From: Candidatus Bathyarchaeota archaeon
GTDB lineage: Archaea > Thermoproteota > Bathyarchaeia > Bathyarchaeales > Bathycorpusculaceae
Length of the DNA: 38,685 nucleotides
Assembly (NCBI GenBank): GCA_012515445.1
Contig: JAAYYI010000046.1
Coordinates: 1 to 38,685 of the forward strand
Direction of reading: 5' to 3'
Each line of letters starts with the position of its first letter. The first letter of the stretch is position 1. Both the position numbers and the translations under genes were made by a program. Shown here piece after piece: positions 34,333 through 38,685 of this stretch. Under the pieces are notes generated by a model that made no database searches, was not told where the DNA came from, and saw only the letters and a program-made list of their open reading frames with translations.

Positions 34333-34450
34333 GCTTTATCTAGTAATAAAAGGCAACCTATCATATCGAGATATAATCCGCGTCAAGCAAAAGTCTTTTA
34401 TCTTTAACTTTGCGGATTGGGCTAATATATCAAAGGCAAAAGAGAGGGGA

Positions 34451-35647
34451 GTGTATACGGCAGCAGCACAAGAGCAGATTCAAACTTCACAGACAAGATT
34501 CTCGGGTTCACCTAACGGTTCCTTAGAAATGGCGCCTAAGCGTTGGTTCTGTACGGGTTTAGAGTCTTCCGGACGAACGATCCGGCAGGAAGCTGAGACG
34601 CCAGCTACTTTCCTTGAGATACTGAATCGCTCCATGATCGCGTGGGTTGACTACATCACTGATGATCCAGCCAAGGATTTGCCTATGGTTGCAGCTCAGA
34701 TGGGTTTCAGCGAAGCCTTCATATCTAATTTAGCATGCTGCGACCAACTGAATTATTCTGATTTTGATACGGAAATGTGGTTGACTTTTCCAACCATTCA
34801 GATCAGAGGAAACGACGTTAAAGCTCATAGCATGGTCGTTTTGATACGCAAGAACCTGATTGTTACTTTTCACGTTCGAACAGTTGATAAGCGTTTCATA
34901 AGGCTACGAAGATACTCAGAGACGATTCTTAGAAAAATCCCCCTAGACATTCGATCTGAGGATAAACTCACTGTTCTTCTTTCCCGCATTTTAGAGGCTA
35001 ATAACGATAGTAACTTTAGGCATCTGCGGATGATTGAGGAATTCGGCGATGAATTAAACAAGGATCTCATGGATAGAGATGTTGATAAGTCTACTTTGGG
35101 CCCTAAAATCTATGAGATGAAGCATGCGCTCATTATCTATATGAATTCGCTTTGGGAATCTGTGGATGTGCTTCAGGCTATTCGTTATGGTGATGCGGAG
35201 CTTTTAACTGATGATCCAAAGCTGGTAAACATGTTTACTGCTATGGTTGATCAGGTTAAGAGTCAAATTGGTTTATCTGAGCACATGTCTGAGGTTTTGG
35301 CTTCTGGTATTGAGGCAACACAGTCGATCTATAACAATCAATTAACTATCTCAAACAACCAGTTGACTATTTCAAACAACAAATTAACTATGCTAAATAA
35401 TCGGTTATCTAAAGTGGTCGCGATCTTAACTATCGTTGGTACCGCTATACTGATACCTAACACTATTGCTACTGTGCTTGGGAATTCTGTGTGGACTATT
35501 GGGCCCGAGTTTCTGCCGATGTATCTGGCGCTTATGATTGTCGCCACTGGGGTTGGCAGTTTTCTGATGTGGTACTGGATTAAGCGTACCGGTTTGATGG
35601 ACTTAGAGCGGGAATGCTATACTGATAACGGCAAGAAAGCGGTTTAG
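34451..35647 (+). CDS. CorA-like divalent cation transporter
   Basis: A 398-aa CorA-superfamily protein: a large N-terminal cytoplasmic alpha/beta domain, a long stalk helix, then two C-terminal membrane helices (VVAILTIVGTAILIPNTIA and LPMYLALMIVATGVGSFLM). The pore-loop motif GMN of classical CorA is not present; the equivalent place reads VLGNSVW, so ion selectivity is uncertain. Residues 295-322 of the stalk contain four heptads (NNQLTIS, NNQLTIS, NNKLTML, NNRLSKV), matched by 21-bp DNA repeats. The start is GTG directly after GAGGGGA, with almost no spacing; ATG 34529 is an alternative that would drop 26 residues. A strong terminator follows the stop. Confidence 0.82.
   Translation: MYTAAAQEQIQTSQTRFSGSPNGSLEMAPKRWFCTGLESSGRTIRQEAETPATFLEILNRSMIAWVDYITDDPAKDLPMVAAQMGFSEAFISNLACCDQLNYSDFDTEMWLTFPTIQIRGNDVKAHSMVVLIRKNLIVTFHVRTVDKRFIRLRRYSETILRKIPLDIRSEDKLTVLLSRILEANNDSNFRHLRMIEEFGDELNKDLMDRDVDKSTLGPKIYEMKHALIIYMNSLWESVDVLQAIRYGDAELLTDDPKLVNMFTAMVDQVKSQIGLSEHMSEVLASGIEATQSIYNNQLTISNNQLTISNNKLTMLNNRLSKVVAILTIVGTAILIPNTIATVLGNSVWTIGPEFLPMYLALMIVATGVGSFLMWYWIKRTGLMDLERECYTDNGKKAV
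35333..35416 (+). repeat. Four 21-bp heptad repeats in the CorA-like stalk
   Basis: Four consecutive 21-bp units encode NNxLxxx heptads. The first two are identical at protein level and close at DNA level. They extend the stalk helix by whole coiled-coil periods without breaking the frame. Confidence 0.7.
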
Positions 35648-35669
35648 CGTATAATTATACGCTTTTTTG
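35646..35669 (+). terminator. Terminator of the CorA-like gene
   Basis: The perfect 18-bp palindrome AGCGTATAATTATACGCT (35646-35663) overlaps the stop codon and runs directly into TTTTTT. This is a textbook intrinsic terminator form. Confidence 0.7.
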
Positions 35670-35720
35670 TCTGTAGATAATGATCCAGTTGATCAAACAG
35701 GAAATGTCTCTCTGAAACTC

Positions 35721-35742
35721 TCGGGTACCCGAAACTATATAT
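35721..35742 (+). promoter_or_regulatory. Palindrome next to TATA box of the beta-helix gene
   Basis: The perfect 12-bp palindrome TCGGGTACCCGA (35721-35732) is followed 2 bp later by the TATA-like CTATATAT (35735-35742). The start codon is at 35778, so the leader would be about 13 nt. The dyad occupies the BRE position, where a bound protein would block or aid TFB. Confidence 0.5.
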
Positions 35743-35777
35743 CAAATCCGCCAAAGGGGCTATCATAAGTGGTTTAG

Positions 35778-37091
35778 ATGAATAGAGCAATGGGCGTTTT
35801 GCTTCTTTCTATCGCCCTCGTCGGCTTAGTTTTAGTATCCGGAGAGAATTCCGTGTCTGGGCAGTTGCCAACGGAGGTAAGTGGCGTTTTGACTCAGGAT
35901 ACTGTCTGGAGCAGGGAGGGCAGCCCCTACGTCTTTGTCGGCGCTGTAGGTGTTCCGGCGGGTATAACTTTAACGGTTGAAGCAGGCGTGACGATTGATA
36001 TCGGCGCGTTCTACTTGGAAGTCAACGGAACCCTGAACGTGAAAGGCACAAATAGGGATAGGGTGGTTTTGAGGGCTGATGTGAACCCCGCCTATGGTGC
36101 AGTTGTGGGTTGGGATGCCGCGGTACCTGTTGGTGCCGACCACGGCTATAACAACATAGTTGCTGCATACGGAAACCCGACAATCAACCTTGAATATGCG
36201 GTTTTTAATAATACATCAATTTTTGGGCAGGGCATCTACAGCGAAGCCGTCGTCACAGTAGACGGTTGCACTTTACTGGGCTCGGCGGTTAACGTTTGGG
36301 GTTCAACCAGTATCAGCAACAGTTACTTAACTGGCGCGGTTGTATCGAGAGGTAACGTTAGTTTATCCGGTAATACTTTCTTAAACGGTATAGAAGTATC
36401 GGGTAATTTTACTGTCAGTGCTAACAGTATCACTAAAAACAGTGGGGCTGCCGTGACTGCTTGGGGTTCTGGAGCGATAAGCGGTAACATAATTGCAGAT
36501 TCCACTTATGGCGTCACTCAGGATGACAAAACAACCCTGTCTGCAACTGTTGAACGCAACCTAATCAAAAACAACACTTATGGAGTCTACCTAAGAGACG
36601 AATCCGACGATACAGTAATCAAAGACAACACGTTCAATGGGAATGCGGTTGGAATTTTTAATCCAACCTATAGGAGTACTATAGTGGGCAATAACTTTGT
36701 AGGTAGCATGCAGTTTGATGTCCAAGCTGGGGTTGATGCGGCGAGTGCTGCAAATAACTGGTGGGGCACAACCGAGAGCGTCGAAATCAGTATTAAAATC
36801 TTTGATTCAAACGACGATTTTAGCTTAGGAACCATCATTTATACGCCGTTTTTAGATTCACCTAACGCCTATACACCACAAACCCCAGAGGAGCTAATGT
36901 CGCCTACACCTATGGCTTCGCCTACGGGAGACGTGGTTTTTCAATCCGTTAACCATTCTGATCTGCTGAGCGGGTTTGAAGTCGGCGTAGCGTCCGCGGG
37001 GGTAATCACAGCTGTTTTAGTTGCCCTACTGGCTGTGTATGCGCATAGGAAAAAAGGGCTTAAAAGCAATAGAGCGCTCAGTATTCCATAG
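35778..37091 (+). CDS. Secreted parallel beta-helix (NosD-like) surface protein
   Basis: A 437-aa exported protein with a signal peptide (about 1-29, ending VSGQ), a right-handed parallel beta-helix and a C-terminal anchor. The helix rungs show the short hydrophobic/Asn pattern SISNSYLTGAVV, SLSGNTFLNGIEV, TVSANSITKNSGAAV, AISGNIIADSTYGV and TVIKDNTFNGNAVGI, ending with NNWWGTTE, typical of NosD/pectate-lyase-like folds. A Pro/Thr/Ser linker precedes one transmembrane helix (about 402-424) and the tail AHRKKGLKS. A role in polysaccharide binding or the cell envelope is inferred; no catalytic site is clear. Confidence 0.8.
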   Translation: MNRAMGVLLLSIALVGLVLVSGENSVSGQLPTEVSGVLTQDTVWSREGSPYVFVGAVGVPAGITLTVEAGVTIDIGAFYLEVNGTLNVKGTNRDRVVLRADVNPAYGAVVGWDAAVPVGADHGYNNIVAAYGNPTINLEYAVFNNTSIFGQGIYSEAVVTVDGCTLLGSAVNVWGSTSISNSYLTGAVVSRGNVSLSGNTFLNGIEVSGNFTVSANSITKNSGAAVTAWGSGAISGNIIADSTYGVTQDDKTTLSATVERNLIKNNTYGVYLRDESDDTVIKDNTFNGNAVGIFNPTYRSTIVGNNFVGSMQFDVQAGVDAASAANNWWGTTESVEISIKIFDSNDDFSLGTIIYTPFLDSPNAYTPQTPEELMSPTPMASPTGDVVFQSVNHSDLLSGFEVGVASAGVITAVLVALLAVYAHRKKGLKSNRALSIP

Positions 37092-37097
37092 ATATCT

Positions 37098-37583
37098 ATG
37101 GCTATTAGAATTCCCAATCCTATGCCTCAGCAGGAGCTGGAAGAATACCTGAAAGCTTTCCTTAAACAGAACAACATGTGCGTGCTTGCTACAAGCAAAG
37201 GTGACGTTCCGAGGGCTACTCCGATTGAGTATCGAAGCAAAGACTTAACATTGTATCTTGTGGCGGAAAACGGTCAGAAACTCAAGAACATCGCGTATAA
37301 CCCGAATGTAAGCATAGGAATTCACCTGCCATATAAAGGAATGGAAACCGCGAAAGGCGTACAGATTAGCGGTAAAGCCACAGTGCTTAGCCAAGGCACA
37401 GTCGAGTTTACGGAGGGTCTTGCCGTGTATAACTGGGAGAAGACATCCAAGGAAATGGGTTTAAAATCGTTTCCTGCTTCTCTGTGTCTGATTCGGGTTG
37501 ATCCGACCAAAATCGAGTTGACAGATGCGTCTTTGAAGAAAAAAGGCTATAGTCCACGCCAGACGTTGAAGCTAGATAAATAA
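37098..37583 (+). CDS. Pyridoxamine 5'-phosphate oxidase-fold flavoprotein
   Basis: A 161-aa split-barrel flavin-binding protein. It begins with a short helix and then CVLATSKGDVPRATPIEYRSKDLTLY, the standard opening of the PNPOx-like fold. Next come KLKNIAYNPNVSIGIHLPY and GVQISGKATVLSQGT. It probably binds FMN or F420 as a dimer and acts as an oxidoreductase; the substrate is unknown. It begins 6 bp after the beta-helix gene with no clear ribosome-binding site, so it is probably in the same transcript. It is convergent with the TspO-like gene across a strong hairpin. Confidence 0.8.
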   Translation: MAIRIPNPMPQQELEEYLKAFLKQNNMCVLATSKGDVPRATPIEYRSKDLTLYLVAENGQKLKNIAYNPNVSIGIHLPYKGMETAKGVQISGKATVLSQGTVEFTEGLAVYNWEKTSKEMGLKSFPASLCLIRVDPTKIELTDASLKKKGYSPRQTLKLDK

Positions 37584-37606
37584 TCGCTGAAACAGGGGAA
37601 AAGGGG

Positions 37607-37640
37607 GGTTAAGTGTCCAGTTGTGACTGGATATTTAACC
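37607..37640. terminator. 15-bp hairpin between convergent genes
   Basis: The segment folds as GGTTAAGTGTCCAGT, loop TGTG, ACTGGATATTTAACC: 15 consecutive pairs including two G-U. It lies between two convergent stop codons (37583 and 37646) and is followed on the plus strand by a T-rich stretch. It probably ends transcripts from both sides or protects their 3' ends. Confidence 0.6.
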
Positions 37641-37645
37641 GCTGT

Positions 37646-38422
37646 TTACTTTCGCTGTTTTCTTCTTTTTAGACCTACAAACGCCGCTATTACTACCAGC
37701 GCTATGGCTGCAATGACTGCGCCGACCTGAGTGGCCAAGACAACGTTTGTGTTGCTTTGGTTTACGCTGATGCCTACCAGCGCCCAGACTACCACCAGCG
37801 CGTAAGCTATGTCTTTTCGGATGCCAAGCATAAGCATCGTGAGGACAAGAACTACTGCGACGATTAGTATAGCCCAGATCTCGGGGCTTATGCCGAATCC
37901 GTCCCAGCTGTAAGCGACCAGCGTTGCTGAAATGTTAGCTATGGTAGCGATGCTTAACCAGCCGAGATAAACGCTAAACGGCAAGTGAACGGCCAGCTTC
38001 TCGCCGAGGGTAACTCTCCCTTTACCGATGTTTAGGCGCAGGTAAATCGCGATGAGCGATAGCAGGAAAGCCGATATAATCACCGCTGAAGCTGAAAGTA
38101 TTTCGTATTGCCAGACAAACAGCCATACGATGTTTAGGATGCTGCTTATCACAAACAGCCAGCCGATTCGGCTTACAAAGTCGCCGCCTTTCTGTTTTGG
38201 TAGCGCCGAGTAGACCACAAATACGCCGAGCAGAAGGTAGATGATTCCCCAGATGGCAAATACGTAACCTGCGGGGGTGACGAGTGTGGGGTACTTGTCG
38301 GATACAGCCGCCGTGTCCTGTCCGCCGATAAGCGTGGTACTGCCGGCTAAGCTGTTAACGATAACGGTTAGGATAAACGCCACTATGTTTGCATATTTTA
38401 GGATGGCTGGGTTACTCTGCAT
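37646..38422 (-). CDS. TspO/MBR-related membrane protein
   Basis: A 258-aa integral membrane protein with about eight helices. The segment TPAGYVFAIWGIIYLLLGVFV (about 49-69) is the conserved Pro-Ala-Gly/Trp motif of tryptophan-rich sensory (TspO/MBR) proteins, and a second Trp-rich helix, NIVWLFVWQYEI, follows. It is longer than the ~160-aa bacterial TspO; longer relatives with extra C-terminal helices are known. TspO proteins bind porphyrins or similar ligands, but ligand and role here are unknown. It is divergent from a partial secreted gene. The TATA-like TTTTATATA (38458-38466, minus strand) is 36 bp upstream. Confidence 0.75.
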   Translation of the reverse strand: MQSNPAILKYANIVAFILTVIVNSLAGSTTLIGGQDTAAVSDKYPTLVTPAGYVFAIWGIIYLLLGVFVVYSALPKQKGGDFVSRIGWLFVISSILNIVWLFVWQYEILSASAVIISAFLLSLIAIYLRLNIGKGRVTLGEKLAVHLPFSVYLGWLSIATIANISATLVAYSWDGFGISPEIWAILIVAVVLVLTMLMLGIRKDIAYALVVVWALVGISVNQSNTNVVLATQVGAVIAAIALVVIAAFVGLKRRKQRK

Positions 38423-38497
38423 AAGAATTAGCTCCTTAATTATTCTGTAGCTGAATGTATATAAAACAATCTGTAGCGGCGAATTTTAGGCGCAGTT

Positions 38498-38540
38498 GAT
38501 TCAGGAAATCGTTTCAGGGACTGTTTCAGTTTTGTTTCAG
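38498..38540. promoter_or_regulatory. Iterated GTTTCAG operator-like repeats
   Basis: GTTTCAG occurs at 38511, 38523 and 38534, with a near copy GATTCAG at 38498. The spacing is 13, 12 and 11 bp, close to one helical turn. The array lies in the 166-bp divergent region, about 32 bp upstream of the TspO-like gene's TATA element. Confidence 0.45.
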
Positions 38541-38588
38541 CCAACATCCAAACCATGCAGAGCCCAATATAGTGTTGAGGAATAAAAA

Positions 38589-38685
38589 ATGAACACAAAA
38601 CTAATCCTTGCAGTAATCGGAGTCGCCCTTATCGCTACGGCTCTAATAGGCGTCTCGGCAGCTCAGTACATCGGCGCCCAAAACA
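38589..38685 (+). CDS. Secreted protein, 5' end only
   Basis: An ORF from ATG 38589 that is still open at the end of the window (32 codons visible). The visible part is a typical signal peptide: MNTKLILAVIGVALI followed by small residues (ATALIGVSAAQ), then YIGAQN. The mature protein is not in the window, so its function cannot be stated. Confidence 0.6.
   Translation, partial: MNTKLILAVIGVALIATALIGVSAAQYIGAQN

Noticed and set aside
34375-34418. Inverted repeat AATCCGC/GCGGATT as a terminator
   Set aside because: The 30-nt loop and location in a divergent promoter region make a terminator unlikely; it could at most be a weak operator.

Overview
The window looks like chromosomal DNA of an archaeon, most plausibly a mesophilic Bathyarchaeia-type (TACK) lineage. 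Reasons: AT-rich TATA-like promoters 25-40 bp upstream of many genes, a purine pathway ending with two PurP-type ligases, an archaeal EF-2-like GTPase, an archaeal COG2112-type kinase-like protein, a tandem Lrp/AsnC regulator, and several secreted proteins that each end in one transmembrane anchor. The lineage is an inference from gene content; there is no rRNA here. No tRNA, rRNA, CRISPR array, insertion sequence or phage gene was seen.

Layout. 1-5911: two large secreted beta-propeller paralogues on the minus strand, separated by a small plus-strand ORF and a strongly self-complementary noncoding segment. The two paralogues share a conserved ~95-nt 5' leader. 6277-7248: Lrp/AsnC regulator with two HTH units. 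7382-16877: uvrB and uvrA, then two secreted minus-strand proteins, a frameshifted alpha/beta hydrolase and uvrC, so all of UvrABC lies within 9.5 kb. UvrC appears to lack its C-terminal (HhH)2 domain. 16837-22192: mntP, a nucleoside deoxyribosyltransferase-like protein, a methyltransferase, an unknown 292-aa protein, an alkaline-phosphatase-superfamily enzyme, two Pro-rich micro-ORFs and a small membrane protein. 22198-25592: a minus-strand modA-modB-modC-trmO operon for molybdate/tungstate uptake, with a hairpin after modA and repeats at its promoter. 25848-29884: membrane protein, EF-2 paralogue, OGG1-type DNA glycosylase and a small protein, all on the minus strand and closely spaced. 30003-31048: kinase-like protein and a DUF2283-like protein. 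31045-34288: purC-purP2-purP operon, minus strand. 34451-38685: CorA-like transporter, beta-helix surface protein, flavin/PNPOx-fold protein, TspO-like protein and the start of another secreted protein.

How it fits together. UvrA, UvrB and UvrC form a bacterial-type excision repair system, and an oxoguanine glycosylase lies elsewhere in the window. PurC makes SAICAR and PurP formylates AICAR, the late steps of archaeal purine synthesis. ModABC imports oxyanions for Mo/W enzymes. The secreted propeller and beta-helix proteins probably belong to the cell surface.

Most notable: (1) the EF-2-like protein keeps a complete GTPase domain but lacks the diphthamide histidine motif and has altered domain IV tip loops; (2) the propeller paralogues share a conserved leader RNA with base-pair-preserving changes; (3) the intergenic segment 3188-3310 has nested perfect helices, suggesting an unannotated RNA or a mobile hairpin element; (4) several promoters carry palindromes or phased repeats that look like operators.
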